Below, one piece after another: positions 37,301-49,300 of a stretch of 64,000 nucleotides of DNA. Positions within the stretch are counted from its first letter, which is position 1; every line of letters begins with the position of its first letter. The stretch is taken from the NCBI GenBank assembly GCA_003118195.1, contig BEXV01000119.1, forward strand, positions 83,256 to 147,255, given 5' to 3'. Below the pieces are notes generated by a model. The model made no database searches, was not told the DNA's origin, and worked only from the letters and a program-made list of their open reading frames with translations. This DNA is from Hemicentrotus pulcherrimus. Taxonomy: Eukaryota; Echinodermata; Echinoidea; Camarodonta; Strongylocentrotidae. Made by a program: the position numbers and the translations under genes.

Positions 37301-40300
37301 TAATGGAGTGCAAGAGTGATGACAAAAAGGTTGCCAGGGGGGTGTTTCACAAGATCCTAAGTCAAACTTAACTCTAACTTGGATTCAAACATTATGGAGA
37401 GCCATTTGTAGCCTTAAAATAAAAAATATTTAAAAGTAAAAATTCAAGTATTTCAGACTTTTCATAAATTCTACATCAAGAACATGCAATCTCCTTGAGT
37501 ATAGAGAATATGAATGATTTGAATCAACATTTAATGATTTTGAAAATAATTTTTACAAAATATTTTCAAAGATGCTAATAGCATTCCATAATTGTTAAGT
37601 CCAAGTTAAGGATAAGTTCGACTTGGGATCTTTGTGAAACACCCCCAAGGTGTAAACATTCTTCTTGTCACATTTGTTGCTACTTTCTAGCCTTAACTTT
37701 TTTGCAGTTGATGTCATTCAATAACATGTCTGAGAGTGGGAATGCTAGCTGCTTCATTCCAAATACAGTACAAAGAGTGTGTTTGAGTATCAAGAATTGA
37801 CATAAATGCAAACTTATGTCATGTATTTCATGTTGGATGTCATGGGATTGATGTTTCATTATGGGATAGCGGAAAAGCACAAGCACATTTCGTCCGTTGA
37901 GACCCAGAAAGGCATTAGTTCATGTTCTTTTACACATAGCTATAATGCCCTTCAAGCTGTGTCCATTCATATGTACATTGGGTCTTGTGTGTTGCTTATT
38001 TGTCACATGTGTAATATCTATCTAGGTATGTACATAGCATTTGGTTTGTGTAGGCCTATGTTCCTCTTCAGTTTTTACAGTTTATTTACATGTCTGCTAT
38101 TTTTTGTTATATGCTGAACAGTTATCAGTACAATTATGTTATCATATGAATGGGTTAATGCAAATTTTCAGCTGATGATAATATTTATGACAATATTTAT
38201 GACTTCTCCCTTTCCGAAAAAAAAAAAGTTGTATCTTTTTATGCTTTGGTAATCTGCAAAATTTCAAGTTTACATCTTGTGAGTGATTGAAATTGAATTT
38301 CTTCATTCATTGTGAGAAATTGGAATGCTTTTCTCTATTGCAGCTTTACTTGTAACAGAAAAATGTTTGCAAATTTATGCGATTAATACCTGATTAGTAA
38401 CAAACATGTATAAATTATTTAACTAATGTTCCCTCGATTTAAGAAAATATCAAAGTAAATGAGGAATAGCTTGAGCTCGTGTTATTTTGTAGATGTGTGT
38501 TTGTTTGTTTTGTGTTGTGTTGTTTTGTACATTACATTGCATACCATTCATTCTGCATGTACATTAGTGGGAAGATTACTCTGTTTCATTAGATGTAGTG
38601 CTGCCATGTGGTAAGTTTCCTCTTGCATGTAAGCTAAATAACTACTCGGCATGCTATAACCTAACTGTATACCATCTTGCATCAACATCTCTCCTGCTTG
38701 TTGTATTGGCCTTATGGGATCTGTCAACGCTTCATGCTCAATAGAACCGCAGTCCCCACCCCCACCCCAACCCCCTCTCATCATCACATCACTCATCACA
38801 CATCACATACAGGTAAACACATACATCCCATCGTGCCATGCTGCTGATTGGTACATAGAATGCATGCTGAGGCTGAGGGCGGAGTCAGACTAACAAACTA
38901 ACAGCAACCCCCTTCTTTTTTCCATGGAACCCAAAAAGAATATCTTACCAGATGTGACATCAATTGTAAAAATAAAAAACAAACATCCCTATATATCCTC
39001 AAATCCTTCCTATAACGATGATCCTATTTGTCTTTGTTTCTTTTCATGACTGTCTATTCTCATCTTTTCATCTAGGGTTAAATCCCTTTTCATTTAATAA
39101 TAATATTATAAAAATAATATCATCATTTACTATATTGCGCTCTCACACAATTGTTTAAAGGTGGGAAAATCAGTTAAATAAATACATTGTTTAACATGTA
39201 TATTATTTTAAAAAGCATATAATACAGACAAACAATATAATGTGTTTACAAAGCAAATTGTTTTTTTGTCTATTGTTAAAAGAGAGCGTTCATATTTTTG
39301 AGGTTATTGAATCAAAAGCTTGTTGTTCTGTCAATCATTAAAACTACTTTGAAAGAAGAGATTCTTGATAATCCATGATTCTATTTCATGCCAGAAACAA
39401 AGCCTGGGAATTCTATTGAAATACTATTTACAACTTTGAAAACAAAAACAGAATTTTAATTTTGTTCATTCATGACATAATCCAAATGACTCGAATGTGT
39501 TGTTGAGGTATATCCAATTTTTATCGGATTTCATCCTTACTGACTTTTATTATATGTCATGGTATAAATCTTTCAAGTAGTAGAGTTACTTCTAGCTCAG
39601 ACCTTATACTATTCACATACAAATTTAAGAATTTTGAGGAAAATTTATATCTTCTTTCATTTTCTTTGATATTTCCTCTCCTCTATTTGCCATCTTCCAT
39701 TGTCATTCTTTACAATCATGTTCCCATCTTTCTTCAAAAATCTCCAAATATCCCCCTAAATATGTCTACCCTCATTCTCTTCCCCCGCCCTCTCCCCCTG
39801 ACTTTTCACCTAACCCTTAAACCAAGCAAATTGAAAGTTCATTCCCTTATTCCTATATCTTTATTCAAAGTATAAATTCCCTAATAATTCTCTTAAAAAA
39901 CACAATTTCCTGGCTCCCTGTTCCCTTAGTGGGCCCCGGTACCTGTATCTCAGTCTCTTTGTCTAACCAAAGACCTTGCTCCCTCATGCCTCTTAGACGA
40001 TCCCAACGACGACTCCAAAAGCAAGGGCTGGTACCGGAGGCTTTACCATCAGCTGAATGTTCATGGCGTACCTTGGCTGTGCCCATCCTGCGATAATTGT
40101 CACTGTCCTTGTGTATGTCAGTGTAGCTGTTCCTGCCAAATGAGAAAGAAAGCCAACGACACCAAAGAACAAGGTCCTTACTCACCTTCTTCAATGTGGT
40201 ATTTTACTTATAAAAATACAGATTTGCGTGATTTTTTTCCTAATAAGTTTGTTGAATGTTTTATTGAATTGTTTTTGTTTGTTCAGATCATGCATCCAGT

Positions 40301-43300
40301 TGTTTGCTGTTGTATTTAGACAGTTCTACAATGCTTGTTTCATGTGTTCAGAATGTTTGCTTGGTTTTGTGACTAAAATGAAAACAGACAATTTGAACAG
40401 ATGTAAGACTTTTAGGACTTTTAGTTCATGTAGCAGTATGTCTTTGTCAAATAATATTAACAATTAGGATGAATACAGTCATTAGAGTTTCTTTGAGCTC
40501 TTTAACTGAAACAAATCTTGTTTGAAGTATTTCCTGCAAAGTTGTCTAATGCAGCTTTTAAAAAAAAACATAATTCCAAGGAAACAGATGATGTCAATCA
40601 TCTACAAAGGAACAAAGGGATATGTTTATGTGATACTATCTAGCAAGAGCAGATCAGGTAGGCCTCCCTCCATGACACAGGTTAGGGGGTGCGGCACTTT
40701 GTCGAGTAAGAATTATGGGGTGTACGTAGCACCCAGAAAGACCATGGGGAAAGCTTGCAGAAGCTCTTCATGGCAGAGAAAAATGTGTCACATTCCATTG
40801 AGTAAGAAAGGGTCAGTGTGGCACTTTTTTTTAGTACCTTCGTAGGACCTGATAAAGTTCATGGAATCCTTTTGTCAAACGTGTGTAGCACCCCATGGTG
40901 GGTGATTCCAACAAGTAAGAAAGATGAGGTGTAGCACCCTCTTAGGATGAAGAGAAAATTGTGAAACTCCCTTATCACAGGTAAACTGAAGAGACTCATC
41001 GTCAGGAAGGTTGAGCCGGTGCATGCCGACCCACTTAGGACAGAGATGAAAGTTGCAGAATAACATGTGCAGTCTCCCACACATGTTATTAGATAGGTTG
41101 GGTGTGGCCTTCTTCCCAGGCACCCACTGGGGTTGATTGATTTACATGTAGCTCATCCTATCAGACAAAGAGAGCCTCCTCTTTGCACCATTAAAAAGTG
41201 GGCGTGACACACAAGGAAGGAAGGAAAGTGTTTAGTGTTTCAAGACTTGGTAGAGCGTATGCTGCAAATTCCATGTAACATGCCCAAACTTGGTGTAATC
41301 AAATGCCAAGAAACACCAGAAGGATTGAAGTCAACAGAAACCCAAGTCAACAAAGTGTTATTTGTTATATTTCCAAATAAAGTGTCAACCCAGATTCAGC
41401 CACCAAAAAAAAAAGAGTTTAGTTTTATGTGTACCTCATCTGAAGAATAAGTGTGATTACAGATAAACTTGCACTCATCAGAGTAGAACATTTGATTGGC
41501 CAGAATGTCAACATCAGACACTGTAACAAGAACTGAGAAGAAAAAAGTGCATGATAACAAGCTCTGATTGGCTAGCACATATACAAAGATGGTAACCTTA
41601 AATAGTTACCAACCAGGGGGTGTTTCACAAAGACTAAGATCCACTTTAAGTTGGACTTAACTATGACAAGCCATTCATGCCACTGGTTGCTCTTGCGACT
41701 ATGATTTGTAAATTCCTTGAGAGACCAGTGGCATGAACGGCCTGCCATAGTTAAGTTCAACTTAAATTTGATCTTAGACTTTGTGACACACTCCCAAGTT
41801 TTACTATTTCTGCCATTTATATATTGTTTGATTTGAGTTTCCTGTACATATTGCTTAGATGAATGCCAGAAGAATTGCTTCAGTCTCTTCTTTGATTCTG
41901 TAGTACACAAGTAAATCATCTGTTCAAATCTATTGTGCACGTTTCTGATAGGAAGATCTGGGCCCCTTTTAATAAAGAGTTGATACCAATTGCAACTATG
42001 TACATAAGAGATAGGAGACTGCAAACTTGTGATTGATAGGAGGACTTATGATTGATTTGGATCGATCAAAGCTCTCTATAAAGTACGGGGCCCAGACATG
42101 GTATTATATGATGATATGAGTTTAGATGTAGATTGCAATTAATGCATTTAGATATAGATCAGTCAAGAATTATAATGAACTCTTTATCCGCTTTGGTCGA
42201 GCAATGGAACAGACAGTGGTGGAGTGCCACATTGGACTTTTGGCACATGCCCACTGAGGACGTTCAAAAGTGTATATCAAATAAATTTATATTGAAACAA
42301 TGTAGCACTCTCAGATTTCAATTCATAGCAGATAAAGAGTTCTGTGTTATTCAGAACAATCACCTGTAAAGCATGATATGTGTATCCAAGAGGACTTGAA
42401 GTGACTGCATTACAAATGACAAGCCCCCTTTTTGCACATTCCCATAATAGAGATATAGTCTCTCTTTTTAGATTTTTGTTGATGGTTAGAAATGAAATGG
42501 ATGATGCCTGTGTACATGTTTGAGTTCTTTGAACTGGCATCTGTTTGCAGTGCAATACAGTATTTCTCTTTCCACTAGATGTCAGGAGAGGGCAGTATAT
42601 ACACAAAACCAGGAAAAACGTGTTGAATCTACTTGCTTGATTCGGGTATACAGAGTCATTGTCAAGTGAATCATATATTTGGGGGCTGAACACGTTGATG
42701 GGTATAAAGTGAGATTTGGGTCATTATTAGTGTGATTTATATCCTGTTCGGAATTAAGGGAATATTTTACAAAAACTTGTATAAAGAAACGTCATATAAA
42801 GAAACATTGTACAGCGAAAGGGGTGTAAAGACTAGAAAAGGACATCACAAAAACTAATTTTGAAAAAATAAATTGACATGACAGCTGGCCAATAATCAGA
42901 TTACGATGATTAGCCCTGCCCAGTTATTTGGTTTTCTTACAAAACAACGTTTAGACTAGAGTGGAACCTGATTCTTTGTTCAACTTTTTGTTCAGAAACA
43001 TACGTTTTTGCTCTACAACGTTTCTTTATATGACATTCATTTGTTCGTCTATACGATTCTCATGTATGCAATGTAACTATAATTCTGGTAGTCTGAACGT
43101 GTGTTTAAACCACTGAAACTTGTAAACTTTTAGTATGTAAATTGTACCTGAAGTTACCATATTGAGTTTTGAATAATTGCTCCTTTGATAGACAGCAGTA
43201 ATTTTGTCATTGATTTTACATAATCCATTCTCTTGTTTGAACGCCAGTGTAGGTTCAGTTTGGAATTCACTCAAAATTGTATGTAACCCTGGTATCTTTG

Positions 43301-46300
43301 CTTTTGTGTTCAAACAGAAGCGGACGACGAGAACGATGAAACGTTTCATCCCAAGCCGATGGTTCCTTATAGCGCCCTCTTTATATTTAGCACCACCAAC
43401 CCGTAAGTAGTTGACAGACTTGGAGAAGATAAGCTCATGTTATTGATGATATAGTCAAACTTTTCTTATAACATAGTGGGTTTGTTGGAGTGATAAATTA
43501 AACAGTGTATTGAGATGCATGCATGTGGAAAGCCTAATTGATCACATATGATGCAGCAAAACCATTACGTTTTTTGTTGCTGGTATGATGGTGTAAAGTG
43601 TAATACATGTCACATGTCTATACCTTATAACACACGAGTTCAGTGAACGCATACAGGACCTGTGTTGCGTGCAGTTGAAATTTATTTATATTTATATATA
43701 AAGAACAAGACTTATAAACCAGTGTTGTTGTCTTTCCATAGAGCAGATTTCTATGCCCAAAGCATTTTCCAACATTAAAGGGCTCTTTTTTTTTAAGACA
43801 AAAAAGAAATTAGATATATTCCTTTTGTAGCACATTATAGTCCACAAAATCACTCTATTCAAGCAGAAGTATGTCCATTTGATGTTCATCTGCAGTCAAC
43901 TCTAAGTAGGTACCATAACTAGTCGTCTCAATTTTTTTTAAAGGCCCACTGCACTACTTGTAGCTACTTGCGCCCTCTATATAACAAACAATGCCTAATC
44001 AGTGACCATTGGTCCCCCATGATCCTCTTTTTCTTATATTAACTGAGAGCTGAGTTGATGAGATAACCACCTGTCCAGTGACCTTGTAGGGCGGTCTAAT
44101 CCCTCCTGCAAACTATGGCAGATAAGCTTTAAACTCAATTAAAATTCTGACCGTAATTCATTTACTACCTATATTTTAATGTACTGGTTCGTTTTTATTC
44201 TCACTTTAAAATTCTCATTTTCATTTCTCTCCTTCACAGTGTACGCCGTTTCTGTCACTACATAGTCACACTACGCTACTTCGACACGATGATTATGGTT
44301 GTGATTGCCCTTAGTAGTATTGCCTTAGCTGCAGAAGACCCCATAGATCCCGATAACAAAAGAAACAAAGTATGTTCATCTTCTTTTCTATGCTCCTCTC
44401 TTCAAATTTTGTTTTTATATACTGGATCATTACATACACTCGCATTTCTAAGCGGTTCTCAATCCTAATTCAGCTTTACCACTTCGTGATTCATTGTACA
44501 CTTTGGCCCCAAATTCACATAGGAGATTTAAGTTATACCCATGTTTTAAACCCTCATCTACATAACCCATGTTTTAAAATTAGCTCAAATCAAGCGTTCC
44601 TTGCCTTGCATGCGTCAGATATTGGACCTCTGACTGTGTCACGCTTATTTTAAAATGAGACCTCGTTTGTGAATTCAGGCCTTTCCTTATCTTATGAAAA
44701 AAGATTTTGTTTGAATCTGCAAATTTCTTGTATTTTGTACTCCGTCTCCTCACAGGTCCTAGAATACTTTGACTACATCTTCACGGGCATCTTCACCATT
44801 GAGATGGTGCTGAAGATCATGGACATGGGTCTCCTCCTTCACAAGGGCGCCTACATGAGAGACCTCTGGAACATCCTGGACGCTATCGTTGTTGTTTGTG
44901 CCTTATTTGCTTACGCCTACAGGGGGTGAGTTGACCGTTCTTTGACTTGGGATGGCGATACCACAATGTGTTGTACCGGACATTTTACATCCTCTACCTT
45001 ATGCCTCAGTCACACCTTGGCGTATTTGGCTTGCGTATTGCTGCATATTTATGGCAAGCCGTATAAACATATATTCTTATTTCTTGATATCAAAAAATGA
45101 ATTCTCGATATTGAGATGTAATTTTATGTTGAAAAGCAATAGTAATTCTTGATATCAAGCATTAGATTTCTGGATATCAAAAAATAGGAATAAAGGGTAA
45201 AACGGCTTGCCATAAATATGCAGCAATACACAAGCCAAAGGTGTGACTAAGGCATTACTGATAATTTCATATACAAATAATAATGATAGGCACAGTTATG
45301 TAGTGCTTAATTCTATGTTTCTATTAAAGCACTTTACATTAAATATTACCCCGGTTACTGGATTTGATTGCAAATCCGCACATGATAGAGGTAACCGATT
45401 TGGCAGTAACCTTGTTATGCTTGTATGAATGTCCGTACCATACACTGTGCAATGGCCAATGGTTGGATATTACTCTCAGTTGCTTATTGTACATTTAACC
45501 TATCTTGTGTAAAAGGCTTTGTTTGAATCTGCAAAGTACAGAGCATGAAATATGGTAAAGAGCTGCACAAATTGCCTCAAATATATTCCTCAAATTTTGG
45601 TTCTATTTATACAAGTACATGTATGTCATATATATTGGTCTGGACGTACATGTGTTGGGGCATAACATAATTTAAGCCCAACTATTTTTATTTAGAAGGT
45701 CACCAAATAGAAAGATCAATACTCCACATTGAGCATTGTTTGTAGCTATGTATATAAAGGGATGTCAAAGAACTTGATCTTTACAATTGACAACAGTGGA
45801 ACAAAAGTCAAACCTGGAAAGTATCACCCTTAGGAAGAACAAAGGCCTTTATGGAACTTTCTTTCAGATTGTCCAGTTCTCAGATGATGACAAGAAATTT
45901 GAATTTGAATTTTTTAAAAGATCAAAAGCGAGATGAGAATGATCTAATCATGTTATTTGCCTTAAAGTTTTGATTCAAACTAGAGTGAACAAAGTGAGGA
46001 GACAACAAAAAAATTGTGCATGCTCTATTTAATAACTTAATTATTCCTTCTTCCAATTCTCAAGATTATGAAGTTTTATAAGTCTGAACACTGTTCGCCC
46101 TGTGTGATTTTTAAGAGTGCATGAAGATTTAATAGTCATGTGTGAATGAAATATTTGATTATGACCTTTGAGCTATTGGTAGGACGTTGAGATGGGTAGC
46201 ATGTCCATGTGATGTTTCTCTTCTCATGCATTGGGTGACATGCATGTACAGGGTGTGGCAAAAAAAAATTCTTTCATCATTAACCTTGTTTCACTGCATG

Positions 46301-49300
46301 TATTCTTTCCAGAGTCAACAAAGAGGAGCTTGAATATCTATCATTTCAAAGGCAATTGGCATAGCAAACAGAGAAAGCAACTCTAAAGTCATTTTTTTTG
46401 CATGTACTAGCTGTACTCATAATGGTGGATATTGCAGGCTGACTTTTTCATGTAAATATGTCAAAAATGCAATCTCTACCTTGTGGAGAATTTCAGCCAT
46501 TTTTGAAAAAGACACATTTTTCAATTTAACATCTGCTGACAAGAAAATGTATTGCTTAGGTATATGCCTCTTGACTGATTTTTCACCGTGTTTCTATTTT
46601 TTATTTCCTTTTTCTCTGTGTGATATCAAACGCCCTTGCATTAGGGATGAGACAGATGGTGCCAGGTAAATTGTGTGCCAACAAAATATTTTTTAAAAAT
46701 AAAATAAAAAGTAGAGTATTTCTCCTAACACCTCTTTCCTTCTGTCTGGGGTGCAATTGCTTTTTTGTGTATCTTTTTGAATTCCAAACTTGTGAGTAGG
46801 GACTAAGGGGAAGCATCCCTTATGTTTATCACCCACTCCCCCTCTCCTTTGTGTTTGTGCAAGTATTTAAATGCATTATTCAAATCCATTATAATATTAA
46901 TGATAGATGAAAAATATTAAGAGTGCCCTCCTGAAGAAAAGAACCATCAGAAGATCCAAAACAAATTCTTTTCATGTTTTGCGATGTCAGCCAAATAATG
47001 CATACTGCTGAGGCAAACATGGAATTTTATGTTTACAGAACAATTAAACTTACATGAGTGCTTATATCACAACTGTGGCAGAGCTTAGCTGTCTTTCATC
47101 TTTCATTTTATTGGCCGTTCTGTGCAATTTATAAAATGAAGTCCAAAAAAATGAAGCCAAACAAAGTGTAGATTATTCGAAGCATGGGGATATGTTTTCT
47201 TATATTATTTTAGTTATAAAAAACTTTCTTGCTAAGGATTTCATAATCAATTAGTGTAGTGACTTTGTAGGATTTAGAACCTCCCCCTCCCCCATTATGC
47301 TAGTACTTACTCTTACCCCTTCCCCTCCCTTACTATGTGTATCTTTGAGAGGCATTCTGAGAGACCCTATGCATTAGTTCATGCTCTTGACAATGTGAAC
47401 ACACCATAACACACTGTGAAGACAAAGATGTGTATACACATTGCAGTATGACTCAAGAGAAAACTTCACAGTGTTTGAAATGTGAACACACTATTCCCAA
47501 AGTTTGCATAATATGCCCACAGACAAGATTCACATCATGTATCTACCAGAGTGTGAACACAGAAGATTTTAAATATGTTCACAGTGTGAACACACTGTCT
47601 TTACTGTAGCCATCGAGAAAATTACTTTGGCTAATTGGTTTTTTAGTCCTTGGTCACAGAAAAATCACAGTGTGGACACTTTACATTACATACTTACACA
47701 ATACTTCATATCCTGTGGCTATAAATCGCCACAGGAAGAAAACATCTGGAATATTTTAACTGTGATAAACTGTGACACACTGTGACAAACTATGTCAACA
47801 AAGAACCACAATGTGTTTACACCAAGACCAGAGAAAGGATTTGATATACTTACAGAGTGATTCGAGGAAAGTGTGTACACCCTCTACCACACTTTGTTTA
47901 CATTGCCATAGAGAGAGACCCATAGTGTACCTGCACCATAGTATGAGCACACATAATTTGAGGTACTTTGAACAATGACCCTTTGAGTTGGACCATACAC
48001 TTTTCCCCACATTTAATGACAGCTTGTGTATGTACCACAGTTTAAACACAAAGGAGCGGGAGGGGGGGGGGACCTCCTTAGCTTTAGTCATGCTATATAC
48101 TGGTATATATAATATAATATATACTTGCCCATACACCATGAAGTCTTGAGTAATGTGTGTGCAGAGTTAAAGAGTGAGACGGAGAATGTGCACATTGAGT
48201 GTGACTGTACAGATAAGGTTGATTGAGAGTCAAGAGGGCAGCATTGTATAGTGACATCCAGAGCCATCTATACACAGAGTTTGGCCAACTTGGTTTCACT
48301 GGATCACAACATGGTGCATATTCTTTTGTTTTGAGCTTGCCCATTAAAGCAATAGTCTCCATATTGTGTCCAACTTGGTTGGCCAAACTCTCCTAATCAA
48401 TGGCACTGCTGACATATACAGACTTACTGTTGCCCTATGAACCTCAACAAATAGACCAGTTGTTGAGGTATTACTCCCTCCGACTTTATGCAGACTTTAC
48501 ATCTAGCGCCCCCATGACCTCTGCTAATAATCGTTTAAACATAATTCATGCATTAGTTCTACAAGTTTGTATTCCTGTGTGTTAACCCCTAACAGACTTT
48601 ATATTATAACTAGTGCCTGTTTGATTCTAAGCTGATACTCATTTAGAGACACACATCGCCTGATGACTCTGTCTCTCAAAGTTTGGTTTCCAATGTTTTG
48701 CTCTGTCCGCCTTCACCCCTGCATGCACATAACTCTTTTTGTTTGCTCAGAGACTTGTATTCTTTATATTGTTTCCTGTTTTCATATCCCTGTTTGCATT
48801 AAGACTTCTACCCGCATCAATGACAATGTTGGAAAGGTAAAATGGTTCATTTTGCGTCATTGCTGAATTACAAAGTTGGTGCATAAAGGAGCTACTAACT
48901 AACCCATCTAATCAGGTCCCTGTCGGGACCTGCTGGCTCCCGTAATAAGCCTATGGGGCTGTGAGAATTCAGTAGTCCAACAGTTAACTGTCATCATCAC
49001 TAATCTAATCAGCACAAAAGATCCCGTGAATTTGGGTTCAGTACTAAACTAAAATCTAATTTACATTTACAGCTTCACAGGGCTCGAGGGAAACAAAATT
49101 ACTTGAAACATTTTTTTGATTATTGCACTTTTCTTTTATCTTCTTTTTTTTTTAAAATTTTGATATACAGAATATTAAAGCCCCATAATGTGCACTATTT
49201 ATATTAAATTCATAGGTTAAGTTTGAAATATGTAGAAGTTTTTGAAAGGACCATTCACAAGTGTAAAGGATACAGCCAACTTAAACAATACCATAGTTGA

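Larger units (their letters stand above)
34939..39996 (+). other. 5.1-kb intron between w10 and w11
   Basis: Contains an ATT-type repeat near 35082, a CT-rich tract (35483-35826) and an inverted-repeat element (37337). A C-rich stretch at about 38748-38775 has no coding support. Confidence 0.6.
40174..43317 (+). other. 3.1-kb intron between w11 and w12
   Basis: Contains a degenerate repeat zone (about 40640-41120) and three inverted-repeat elements (41616, 41958, 42791). No additional linker exon fits the phases. Confidence 0.6.

Noticed and set aside
40644..40657. 14-nt candidate exon (ATCTAG|...|GTAGGC) after the Cys-rich exon
   Set aside because: Its length breaks the frame between w11 and w12.
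41572..42024. 150-codon open frame on the minus strand
   Set aside because: It runs through one inverted-repeat element and half of another and shows no recognisable motif.
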